A stretch of DNA of 5,969 nt from an uncultured Varibaculum sp. GTDB lineage: Bacteria > Actinomycetota > Actinomycetes > Actinomycetales > Actinomycetaceae. Location: positions 1 to 5,969 of the forward strand of contig CAMYFZ010000078.1 of assembly GCA_947255165.1 (NCBI GenBank), read 5' to 3'. A program made the translations under genes and the position numbers. The notes beneath the pieces were generated by a model. The model searched no databases. It had not been told where the DNA came from and saw nothing but the letters and a program-made list of their open reading frames with translations. Positions 1-5,260 of this stretch are shown piece by piece. The stretch's first letter is position 1; each line of letters opens with the position of its first letter.

Positions 1-92
1 TGAACATGAAGATGAACAAAATCTTTCGCTGGCGCCATGCCCACCAGTCTAGCCTGGCTCTAACTTTGTTTCTTCCACGTGTGAAACTGCTC

Positions 93-108
93 CCAATGCG
101 GGCATTGG
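93..108. repeat. Perfect inverted repeat, possible weak terminator
   Basis: The arms CCAATGC and GCATTGG are perfectly complementary around a 2-nt centre, which in RNA gives a 6-bp stem with a CGGG loop. On the plus strand it is followed by only three T residues, so it would be at best a weak intrinsic terminator for a plus-strand gene ending left of the window. It lies 55 nt before the first tRNA-Lys, which would suit separating an upstream unit from the tRNA transcript. No reading frame in bases 1-163 could be supported as a gene. Confidence 0.35.
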
Positions 109-144
109 TTTCGCCTGGACGTGCGGGTCGGGTTAGAGTTTATT

Positions 145-162
145 TCGTTGCCTTAGCAACGA
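145..162 (+). other. Stem-loop in the 5' leader of tRNA-Lys
   Basis: The arms TCGTTGC (145-151) and GCAACGA (156-162) pair perfectly around a CTTA loop, ending 1 nt before the first nucleotide of the first tRNA-Lys. If the precursor starts upstream, this hairpin would sit against the RNase P cleavage site. There is no T run on either strand, so a terminator is unlikely. AT-rich TAGAGTTTATT at 134-144 could be a -10 element for the tRNA, but I see no convincing -35; in that case transcription would begin inside or just before this hairpin. The structure is directly visible and its role is inferred. Confidence 0.4.
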
Positions 163-163
163 T

Positions 164-237
164 GCGCCACTAGCTCAACTGGCTAGAGCATCTGACTCTT
201 AATCAGAGGGTTCGGGGTTCGAGTCCCCGGTGGCGTA
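164..237 (+). tRNA. tRNA-Lys (anticodon CUU), copy 1
   Basis: A 74-nt cloverleaf can be drawn by eye. The acceptor stem is GCGCCAC/GTGGCGT with a G1-U72 wobble and six Watson-Crick pairs. The D-stem is GCTC/GAGC. The anticodon stem TCTGA/TCAGA encloses loop CTCTTAA, giving anticodon CTT. The variable loop is five bases (GGGTT), the T-arm is CGGGG-TTCGAGT-CCCCG, and A is the discriminator. The next three bases are CGA, so the 3' CCA is not encoded and must be added by the CCA-adding enzyme. It decodes AAG. With C at position 34 it is not a substrate of MnmA encoded in this window. It is the first of two tandem identical copies. Confidence 0.97.
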
Positions 238-238
238 C

Positions 239-256
239 GAAAATCTCACGATTTTC
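239..256 (+). other. Stem-loop between the two tRNA-Lys genes
   Basis: GAAAATC (239-245) and GATTTTC (250-256) form a perfect 7-bp stem with a TCAC loop, starting 2 nt after the discriminator base of tRNA-Lys copy 1. It is followed by CTTTC rather than a T run. It could be a weak terminator or a boundary for 3'-end trimming of copy 1. Ten bases separate it from copy 2, so a co-transcript would carry it as the spacer between the two tRNAs. The stem is AU-rich and so only moderately stable. Confidence 0.4.
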
Positions 257-266
257 CTTTCATGAT

Positions 267-343
267 GCGCCACTAGCTCAACTGGCTAGAGCATCTGACT
301 CTTAATCAGAGGGTTCGGGGTTCGAGTCCCCGGTGGCGTACCA
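267..343 (+). tRNA. tRNA-Lys (anticodon CUU), copy 2, with encoded CCA
   Basis: The tRNA body (267-340) is identical to copy 1, including the G1-U72 acceptor pair, anticodon CTT and perfect T-stem. Unlike copy 1 it is followed directly by CCA (341-343), so the mature 3' end is encoded in the genome. The single-base difference (CCA here, CGA after copy 1) means the two copies may be processed differently at the 3' end. The base after CCA is the last base, on the minus-strand gene, of the stop codon of the convergent peroxiredoxin gene. No plus-strand terminator can therefore lie between them, and any terminator must overlap bcp in antisense. Confidence 0.97.
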
Positions 344-820
344 CTAATCGATTCCCAGTTCTTTGCGCAGACGAGCAACATGTCCTTTGGCGCGTACCCG
401 ATATTTCGCCAGCACTACTTTCCCGTCTTTGCCCACTACTACGGTCGTGCGGATTACCCCTTTTACTAGGCGTCCATAGGAGTTCTTTTCTCCATAGGCA
501 CCCCAGGCGCTCATCACTTCCCGTTCCGGATCGGAGGCTAGCGGAAAGTTAAGTTCTTGCTTGTCCCGGAACTTTTCCAGGGCAGGCATTTTATCGGGGC
601 TGATCCCCACGACTGCGTATCCGGCGGACTTTAGCGAGTTTATAGAGTCGCGGAAATCGCAGGCTTCGGTAGTGCATCCCGGGGTGGAAGCCTTGGGGTA
701 AAAATAAATAACTGCCCCTTTTTCGGATTGTTCCAAGAGTCCTTGCAAACTGACTTCTTTGCCTTCATCGGTAGGCAAAGTGAAATCTGGAGCCTTTTGA
801 CCTGCGGTTAACTCTGACAT
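344..820 (-). CDS. bcp: Thiol peroxidase, Bcp/PrxQ-type peroxiredoxin
   Basis: This 158-residue cytosolic peroxiredoxin has the usual length for the Bcp/PrxQ family, which reduces hydrogen and organic peroxides with thioredoxin-type reductants. The active-site signature P42-x3-T46-x2-C49 is intact (YPKASTPGCTTEAC): C49 is the peroxidatic Cys and C54, five residues on, is the resolving Cys typical of two-Cys Bcp. R124 in GVIRTT is a good candidate for the active-site Arg. The C-terminal GHVARLRKELGI is family-like. There is no signal peptide. The ATG start is supported by GAGGGAG (826-832) five bases upstream. The gene is minus-strand, downstream of tRNA-Leu, and its stop codon touches the CCA of the opposing tRNA-Lys with no terminator in between. 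A stem-loop at 858-871 in its leader could be regulatory. Confidence 0.95.
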   Translation of the reverse strand: MSELTAGQKAPDFTLPTDEGKEVSLQGLLEQSEKGAVIYFYPKASTPGCTTEACDFRDSINSLKSAGYAVVGISPDKMPALEKFRDKQELNFPLASDPEREVMSAWGAYGEKNSYGRLVKGVIRTTVVVGKDGKVVLAKYRVRAKGHVARLRKELGID

Positions 821-825
821 CGAAA

Positions 826-832
826 CTCCCTC
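826..832 (-). promoter_or_regulatory. Ribosome binding site of bcp
   Basis: On the minus strand GAGGGAG is followed by a 5-nt spacer and the ATG at 820. This is a strong Shine-Dalgarno at good spacing and fixes the bcp start. Confidence 0.7.
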
Positions 833-857
833 TTAAATAGTTAAACGTAGAGATACT

Positions 858-871
858 AGCGCCGGGGCGCT
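858..871. repeat. GC-rich inverted repeat in the bcp leader
   Basis: AGCGCC and GGCGCT are perfectly complementary around a 2-nt centre, which in RNA gives a 5-bp stem with a 4-nt loop. It lies between the 3' end of tRNA-Leu (53 nt away) and the bcp start (38 nt away). On the minus strand the following bases are AGTATCTC, so there is no U tract for classic termination. TAGTAT, which begins inside the right end of the repeat as read on the minus strand, fits the actinobacterial TANNNT -10 pattern, so the repeat could be an operator overlapping a bcp promoter. The repeat is seen directly; both functional readings are inference. Confidence 0.4.
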
Positions 872-923
872 GTATTGATTTTAACTCTACCATTTTATTT
901 AAGCTGGTCAGAGCCGCTATAGT

Positions 924-1008
924 TGGTACGCGAGGCGGGACTTGAACCCGCACGTCGTAAGACACTAGAACCTAAATCTAGCGCGTCTACCAATTCCGCC
1001 ACTCGCGC
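924..1008 (-). tRNA. tRNA-Leu (anticodon UAG), with encoded CCA
   Basis: This is a class II tRNA with 82 nt of body plus CCA at 924-926. Read on the minus strand, the acceptor stem is GCGCGAG/CTCGCGT with a G1-U72 wobble, and A is the discriminator. The anticodon stem CTAGA/TCTAG encloses TTTAGGT, giving anticodon TAG. The long variable arm, roughly TGTC-TTAC-GACG, is the hallmark of tRNA-Leu and tRNA-Ser. The T-arm is GCGGG-TTCAAGT-CCCGC. The D-loop contains GGTAGA as usual for Leu. It lies 53 nt downstream of mnmA and has a -10-like element just before it, so it may have its own promoter as well as read-through from the operon. Confidence 0.97.
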
Positions 1009-1015
1009 TGGCTTG

Positions 1016-1024
1016 AATATATTA
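1016..1024 (-). promoter_or_regulatory. Candidate -10 region for tRNA-Leu
   Basis: Read on the minus strand, TAATATATT contains both TAATAT and TATATT, close to the sigma-70-type -10 consensus. It ends 7-10 nt before the first base of tRNA-Leu, so a start site would give a very short 5' leader. No good TTGACA-like -35 lies 16-18 nt upstream. No terminator hairpin is visible between the mnmA stop and this point. Confidence 0.4.
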
Positions 1025-1061
1025 ACCTAAGGCGAGGCACCCTTTCCAGTCCAGGATTTAG

Positions 1062-2168
1062 CTACTGCCTATTTTCCTGCTTAAATGCGCGTTCGATAGT
1101 TGCCTCACAGATGGCGCGATCCCCTAAATAAACTACTAGGGACTGTCCGGAGGCGACCGCGCGGGTGGGACGTAAAAGCTGGGCGCGTAAAGTACCGTCT
1201 GCCTCTAAGAAAACTTTCGCCGGAACTTGTTGCCCGTGCGCCCGATACTGCAAAGTTACTTCTGCCTGCCCGGCTAATGCTGGATCGCCCGGCTCAGTCA
1301 GTAATACCGCGTCGGTGGCGGTGATTCCGTCTACGCTCAGCAACTCGCTGGCACCGACTACTACGGTGTTGGTTTTCATATCGGTACCGAGTACGTAGCG
1401 GGGACGCCCATCAGCGGCGGGCCGGCCCAGGTTTAGGCCTTTGCGCTGCCCGATAGTGAATTGATAGGCACCGGAATGGGTGCCGACTTCCGCGCCCTCC
1501 GTATCCACGATTTTTCCGGCCTTACTGCCCAGGTGGGAACGCAAAAATCCGCGAGTATCCCCGTCAGCGATGAAACAAATATCGTAAGAATCCGGTTTGG
1601 CTGACATGGGCAGGCCGCGCCGCTCAGCTTCCGCGCGTACCTGGCTTTTCGATTCATACTCCCCTAGCGGGAAAATTACTTTCTCTAGGGCCTGACGCCC
1701 CATTACCGCCAATACGTAGGATTGGTCTTTTTCCATGCATTTGGCGCGGCGCAGTTCCACTCCGTCAGGTCCCCTCAATACGCGCGCGTAATGCCCGGTA
1801 CATACGGCATCGAAGCCGAGGGCGTCGGCGCGGGTAGCGAGTTCGCGGAATTTCACGAATTCGTTGCAGCGCACGCAGGGGTTGGGGGTGCGTCCGCGCC
1901 GGTATTCATTCAGAAAATCTTCGACTACGGTTTCTTCGAAAGTTTCCGCCATGTCCCATACATAAAAGGGGATCTCCAACATGGAGGCGGCGAGGCGGGC
2001 ATCGGAAGCATCTTCTACGGTGCAGCAGCCTCGCGAACCGCAACGATTTTGGGTCTGATTCGCGGACAGGGCCATATGTACCGCGGTTACCTCGTGTCCG
2101 GCCTCTTTGGCGAGGGCGGCGGCGACTGCGGAATCAACGCCTCCGGAGAGGGCAGCTAATACTTTCAT
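1062..2168 (-). CDS. mnmA: tRNA-specific 2-thiouridylase MnmA
   Basis: This 368-residue cytosolic enzyme activates U34 of tRNA Lys(UUU), Glu and Gln with ATP and replaces O2 with sulfur. The PP-loop SGGVDS is at residues 8-13. The catalytic Cys is C101 in PNPCVRCN, and the partner Cys that accepts the persulfide is C198 in SYDICF. GHYAR (125-129), KDQSYVL (147-153) and the HSGAYQFTIGQRKGL segment (231-245) are family landmarks. A Cys cluster at 43, 48 and 49 (CGSRGCC) is, as I recall, typical of actinobacterial members. Length is normal. The ATG directly follows the TAA of the desulfurase gene, with AGAGG six bases upstream, so translation is probably coupled and sulfur donor and acceptor are made together. 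It is the last protein gene of the operon. Confidence 0.97.
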   Translation of the reverse strand: MKVLAALSGGVDSAVAAALAKEAGHEVTAVHMALSANQTQNRCGSRGCCTVEDASDARLAASMLEIPFYVWDMAETFEETVVEDFLNEYRRGRTPNPCVRCNEFVKFRELATRADALGFDAVCTGHYARVLRGPDGVELRRAKCMEKDQSYVLAVMGRQALEKVIFPLGEYESKSQVRAEAERRGLPMSAKPDSYDICFIADGDTRGFLRSHLGSKAGKIVDTEGAEVGTHSGAYQFTIGQRKGLNLGRPAADGRPRYVLGTDMKTNTVVVGASELLSVDGITATDAVLLTEPGDPALAGQAEVTLQYRAHGQQVPAKVFLEADGTLRAQLLRPTRAVASGQSLVVYLGDRAICEATIERAFKQENRQ

Positions 2169-3416
2169 TTATTTCCTCTCTCGCTCTGCTAGTTTCCGGG
2201 AGGCATCCAGCGCTGACGGTAGTGCCTGTAATAGCCGGTCTACGTCCTGTTCCCGCGTGGACCAGCCGAAAGAGATCCGTAAAGATCCGAGGGCGTCCTG
2301 CTCGCTATAGCCTTGCGCCAAGAGGACTGGGGAGGGACGGGCTACCCCGGTGTGGCAAGCGGATCCGGCGGAAGCACAGATTCCCGCTTGATCCAGGGCA
2401 AACAGTAGCCCTTCGGCCTCTGCGCCTTCCAGCGCAAACTGGACAATCCCGGGTACTGCGAGGGCGTTGCTGGCGAGTTTTACTCCCGGAATCTTTAGCG
2501 CGCCTTGCAGCAGTTTTTCCCGTAAATTCTGGTGACGCCGGGTAGTTTCTGCTAGTTCTTGCTGGGCTGCTTCAAAGGCTGCCGCTGCCCCTACGGCGGC
2601 GATCACATCTTGGGTGCCCCCTCGCAGGGCCCGTTCTTGGCCGCCTCCGCGCCGGTCACTAGCGATTTTTACCTCTCTGCGCGCCAGCAGCACCCCGAGG
2701 GCTGCCGGTCCGCCCACTTTGTGACAGGCCAGCGAAATCGCATCTACCGGGGATTCTGCGAAATTTATTTCTTGGCGTCCGGCAGCGGCTATCGCGTCAG
2801 TGTGGATAGCAAACTGGCTATCGAAGCTGCTCCCGGCACCTTTCCCAGCTGCAGTCTTAGCGCCCGGAGCCTCCCGCGTATCTGCTGCTTCTTTTTCCCG
2901 CAGCCGGCGGCAAAGCTCAGCAACTGGCTGCAGGACCCCGTTCTCGTTGCATACGCTCATCACTGATACTGCCGCGATTTGGGAGGTGTCAAGGGTGGCT
3001 ACGGCTTCAAGATCAACTACCCCACCGGCATCGACTGGCAGGACTTGCACCTGGAATCCCGCATCCTCCAAGTCAGTGGCATTAAGCCTGACCGCATCAT
3101 GTTCTACCTGGCTAACCACTATTTGGGTGCGGCGAGAATCCTGGCGGCGCGCTGCCCGCGCCAGGCCGCGCAAGGCGAGGGCACAAGAATCGGTACCCCC
3201 TCCGGTGAAAATAACTTCCGCCGGTTCTGCCCCCAGTGCCTTCGCTACCCTCGCGCGCGCGGTTTCTAGCAGCGCCGCTGCTTTGCGCCCCGCCGCGTGT
3301 GCCGAAGAAGGATTGGCTCCGATTCCGGCAAGGGTAGCGGCGGCCTCATTCATAGCCGTTAGCGCCTCGGGGCGTAGCGGCTCGGAGGCAGCGTTATCGA
3401 GGTAGGCCAGGTCCAC
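2169..3416 (-). CDS. Cysteine desulfurase (NifS/IscS family), PLP-dependent
   Basis: This 415-residue class V aminotransferase fold enzyme takes sulfur from L-cysteine as a persulfide, here most likely for MnmA next door. Landmarks are AYLDNAA at the N-terminus, TGGGTDS (71-77) for the PLP phosphate, H105 in VEHDAV, N157, D207 in HTDA, PLP-lysine K233 in CHKVGGP, and sulfur-carrying C354 in AGSACHTG. SLRISFGWST (378-387) is actinobacterial in style. Two features are odd. Residues 175-202 are an Ala/Gly/Lys/Ser-rich insertion just before the D207 strand. The position three after D207, a PLP-contacting Gln in E. coli IscS, is Ala210. The start is GTG, sharing one base with the etfA TAG (TAGTG), without a strong Shine-Dalgarno, so it relies on coupling. 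The gene could be called iscS, nifS or yrvO-like; I leave the symbol open. Confidence 0.95.
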   Translation of the reverse strand: MDLAYLDNAASEPLRPEALTAMNEAAATLAGIGANPSSAHAAGRKAAALLETARARVAKALGAEPAEVIFTGGGTDSCALALRGLARAARRQDSRRTQIVVSQVEHDAVRLNATDLEDAGFQVQVLPVDAGGVVDLEAVATLDTSQIAAVSVMSVCNENGVLQPVAELCRRLREKEAADTREAPGAKTAAGKGAGSSFDSQFAIHTDAIAAAGRQEINFAESPVDAISLACHKVGGPAALGVLLARREVKIASDRRGGGQERALRGGTQDVIAAVGAAAAFEAAQQELAETTRRHQNLREKLLQGALKIPGVKLASNALAVPGIVQFALEGAEAEGLLFALDQAGICASAGSACHTGVARPSPVLLAQGYSEQDALGSLRISFGWSTREQDVDRLLQALPSALDASRKLAERERK

Positions 3417-4399
3417 TATGCGTCCAGCGGCTTGATTCGGGACAGGGCGTCCGGAACTACCGTGAATAGGTCCCCAACTACCCCGAAGTCTGCCATTTCA
3501 AAAATGCGTGCCTCGGGATCATCACAGATCGCCACGATTTTCTTGGCGCCGCGAATCCCGCAAACGTGGTGTTGATCCCCGGAAAGGCCCAGCCCGATAT
3601 AGAGATTCGGGGCAATAGAGATCCCGGATTGTCCGATTTGGGCAGCGCGGTCAATCCAGCCCTGTTCACAGGCCACGCGGGTAGCCCCTACGGATCCGCC
3701 CAATACCTCGGCCAGTTCTTCGGCAGGCCCAAAATCGCCGTTAACGCCGCGACCCGCGCAAACCACTACGGGTGCTTCAGTTAGTCCCGCATGTGAAGAT
3801 CCCGTATCTTCCTGAGAGACCACCTGGATTCGTTTAGTAGATTCGCGCAACTCTACCTGCAGGTTTTCAGTTTCTACTTCGCCGGCTTCCGCAACCGGTA
3901 CCGCCGAAAGCGAAGTGGTGCGCATGGCTACTACCGGGATGCCGCGGCGAATATAGTAACTGGTTTCCCAAGTACCATCGAGCACCGATTTACCGGCAAT
4001 CAGTTTTCCGTCAGCCACCTTTAGGCTGGTCACGTCGACACTGGCTCCAGAGCCCAGGATAATCGCGCTTTGGGCGGCGCCATCACGCCCCCAAGAGGTC
4101 GAGGGCAGCAACACTGCCCCGAAGTCGCCGCTTTTCGCCGCGGAAACCACCAGGTCAGCTAGAACCGCCCCTACCTGCCAAGTTCCGGTTTCTGCCGGGT
4201 CAAAAAAGCGTACTGCCTCTACCCCGACCTGGGAAAAGTGTTGAGGGGTGATAGAGGAGGGCGCGAGCGCCACCACTCTACCGCTGGTGATTTCCCGCGC
4301 CAAGGTAATCAGGCGCGCCGCTGCCACCGATAGATGCTGGGGACGAGCCGCATCCGGGTGGGCAAAAACTAGGACGTCTTTTTCTATTTTTTCACTCAC
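3416..4399 (-). CDS. etfA: Electron transfer flavoprotein, alpha subunit
   Basis: This 327-residue subunit carries the FAD of the soluble EtfAB heterodimer, which moves electrons from dehydrogenases to a membrane oxidoreductase or other acceptor. The N-terminal alpha/beta domain (about 1-190) is followed by the FAD domain. That domain shows GRGVN (216-220), T240-R241, QIGQSG (254-259), APNLYI (263-268), GLSGDQHH (271-278), and ADFGVVGDL (303-311). The overall match is clear, but two FAD-loop stretches depart from the family: GISGAIQH is replaced by GLSGDQHH, and the IVAxNKD stretch is IVAICDD. The flavin-contacting His (H278) remains. The start is GTG, with AGGAG six bases upstream. It sits directly behind etfB (9-nt gap), as expected for partner subunits, and overlaps the desulfurase start by 1 nt. 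Confidence 0.95.
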   Translation of the reverse strand: MSEKIEKDVLVFAHPDAARPQHLSVAAARLITLAREITSGRVVALAPSSITPQHFSQVGVEAVRFFDPAETGTWQVGAVLADLVVSAAKSGDFGAVLLPSTSWGRDGAAQSAIILGSGASVDVTSLKVADGKLIAGKSVLDGTWETSYYIRRGIPVVAMRTTSLSAVPVAEAGEVETENLQVELRESTKRIQVVSQEDTGSSHAGLTEAPVVVCAGRGVNGDFGPAEELAEVLGGSVGATRVACEQGWIDRAAQIGQSGISIAPNLYIGLGLSGDQHHVCGIRGAKKIVAICDDPEARIFEMADFGVVGDLFTVVPDALSRIKPLDA

Positions 4400-4405
4400 G
4401 ATTTA

Positions 4406-4410
4406 CTCCT
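4406..4410 (-). promoter_or_regulatory. Ribosome binding site of etfA, overlapping the etfB stop
   Basis: On the minus strand the etfB stop TAG and the AGGAG motif share two bases (TAGGAG), followed by TAAATC and the GTG start of etfA. This fixes the GTG as the etfA start and places termination and re-initiation within about 12 nt, favouring equal synthesis of the two subunits. Confidence 0.7.
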
Positions 4411-5197
4411 ACTTTTCCTGCGCAAATCCCGATTCGACCAGGTACTTCGCTAGCGCTTCGCCGGCGTTCGCGGAATCGGTGACGATGGTTCCCTGGTTCT
4501 TGGTTTGCTGATAAAACTGAGCATCTAGCACTTCGGTTCCGGAATCAGCGGCCCCTACTTCTTCGGCACTCAGCTCTAGCTGCGCCAGATCCCACTGCTC
4601 TATCGGTTTCTTCTTCGCCGCCAACATTTCTTTAAACCCGGGATAGTGCGGCCGATTGGCCTCATCATTTACCGAAACCACCAGGGGATATTTCGCACGC
4701 AAGCTCAAGGCGGTTCCTTCTTGATAACAGGTGGCTGCCACGGCCTCGCCGCTGAAACTAACTTCAGAGGCATCGCTAATCACCGGCAGATTCAAAGTGG
4801 CGGCCAGGGCTCCCGGCAGCATGGAAGTCATCCCGTCCAGAGAGGAACTTCCGCAAACCACCAAATCAACGTCCCCAATCTTTTCGATAGCTCGCGCCAG
4901 CACCCGGGCAGTCACGGTCACATCCGAGCCAGCCAAGGCCGGATCACACAGGTGATAAGCCTGATCTGCTCCCATCTGGAGGGCGCGCAGCAGGGCTTTC
5001 TTCGCCCCCTCTGGCCCCATCGTGAGGGCAATAATTTCGGCTTCCGGTACCGCCGCTTTCGCGCTGAGCGCCGCTTCGATGGCGTTCTCATCCAGGTCAT
5101 TCAGGGTATCTTCTTCCCCGCGCACCAGGTGACCGTTTTCGATCCGCCGCTCAGACTGCGGGTTGGGTACATGCTTTACAGTTACGACAATCCTCAT
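4409..5197 (-). CDS. etfB: Electron transfer flavoprotein, beta subunit
   Basis: This 262-residue partner of EtfA is about the usual length. MRIVVTVKHVPNP at the N-terminus, NDLDENAIEAAL (33-44), and LTMGPEGAKKALLRALQMGAD (58-78) are the ETF-beta core. CGSSSLDGMTSMLPGALA (115-132) occupies the AMP-binding loop and resembles the DGxxGxxP form I recall from actinobacterial homologues. RPHYPGFKEMLAAKKKPIE (182-200) is the conserved stretch before the C-terminal arm that wraps around EtfA. It is first in the minus-strand operon, with ATG start and a modest AAGG about ten bases upstream. Its promoter should lie in 5198-5328, where palindromic sites occur. No acyl-CoA dehydrogenase or ETF dehydrogenase gene is visible, so the electron source is unknown. 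Nothing here shows whether it bifurcates electrons. Confidence 0.95.
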   Translation of the reverse strand: MRIVVTVKHVPNPQSERRIENGHLVRGEEDTLNDLDENAIEAALSAKAAVPEAEIIALTMGPEGAKKALLRALQMGADQAYHLCDPALAGSDVTVTARVLARAIEKIGDVDLVVCGSSSLDGMTSMLPGALAATLNLPVISDASEVSFSGEAVAATCYQEGTALSLRAKYPLVVSVNDEANRPHYPGFKEMLAAKKKPIEQWDLAQLELSAEEVGAADSGTEVLDAQFYQQTKNQGTIVTDSANAGEALAKYLVESGFAQEK

Positions 5198-5246
5198 GGT
5201 TCTACCTTGCCATAAGGTTTGATGGTGAAAAAGTGAGAAGCCCTAC

Positions 5247-5260
5247 CCCTTAGCTAAGGG
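5247..5260. promoter_or_regulatory. Perfect 14-bp palindrome, candidate operator or RNA hairpin
   Basis: CCCTTAGCTAAGGG is identical on both strands. It lies in the divergent region between etfB (50 nt to its start) and glgX. Its right end overlaps the Shine-Dalgarno of the small leader ORF. As DNA it could bind a dimeric regulator serving one or both directions. As plus-strand RNA it folds into CCCUU-AGCU-AAGGG. The TAGCTA core is weakly -10-like in both directions, but no clear -35 accompanies it. Confidence 0.45.

Larger units (their letters stand above)
161..341 (+). repeat. Tandem 78-bp duplication carrying tRNA-Lys
   Basis: Bases 161-238 are identical to 264-341, with a period of 103 bp. 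The identical block begins 3 nt before the tRNA and ends 1 nt past the discriminator base. Flanks differ on both sides: C160 versus T263, and G239 versus C342. The 25-bp spacer has no counterpart outside. The identity of the whole block, including non-tRNA bases, points to a recent tandem duplication or ongoing gene conversion rather than two old paralogues. Confidence 0.9.

Noticed and set aside
161..343. tRNA-Lys duplication as an integration (att) site of a mobile element
   Set aside because: The repeat contains the entire tRNA plus flanks at a 103-bp period, with no integrase or cargo between, which fits simple tandem duplication.
765..965. Minus-strand 66-codon frame across the bcp start and tRNA-Leu
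   Set aside because: It runs through the tRNA-Leu gene and into bcp in another frame, so it is a chance opening.
164..1008. Idea that the local tRNAs are the substrates of the local MnmA
   Set aside because: MnmA acts on U34 of tRNA Lys(UUU), Glu and Gln. The Lys genes here have C34 and the Leu tRNA is not a known substrate.
1009..1061. Terminator after mnmA
   Set aside because: Only very short complementary pieces (CCT/AGG) are present and there is no stem followed by a U tract.
1722..2159. 145-codon plus-strand open frame antisense to mnmA
   Set aside because: It is fully contained in mnmA, and its Gly/Ala-rich product has no family motif.
2800..3405. 201-codon open frame on the plus strand, antisense to the cysteine desulfurase
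   Set aside because: Its product is a Ser/Ala/Arg-rich translation with no recognisable motif, and it lies entirely inside a clearly real gene. Long antisense frames are common in GC-rich coding DNA.
3416..5197. Electron-bifurcating ETF
   Set aside because: No bifurcation partner gene is in the window, and I cannot assign the second-FAD signature from these sequences with confidence.
4646..5215. 189-codon open frame on the plus strand, antisense to etfB
   Set aside because: It mirrors the etfB reading frame almost end to end, is rich in His, Arg, Gln and Gly without domain features, and has no independent support.
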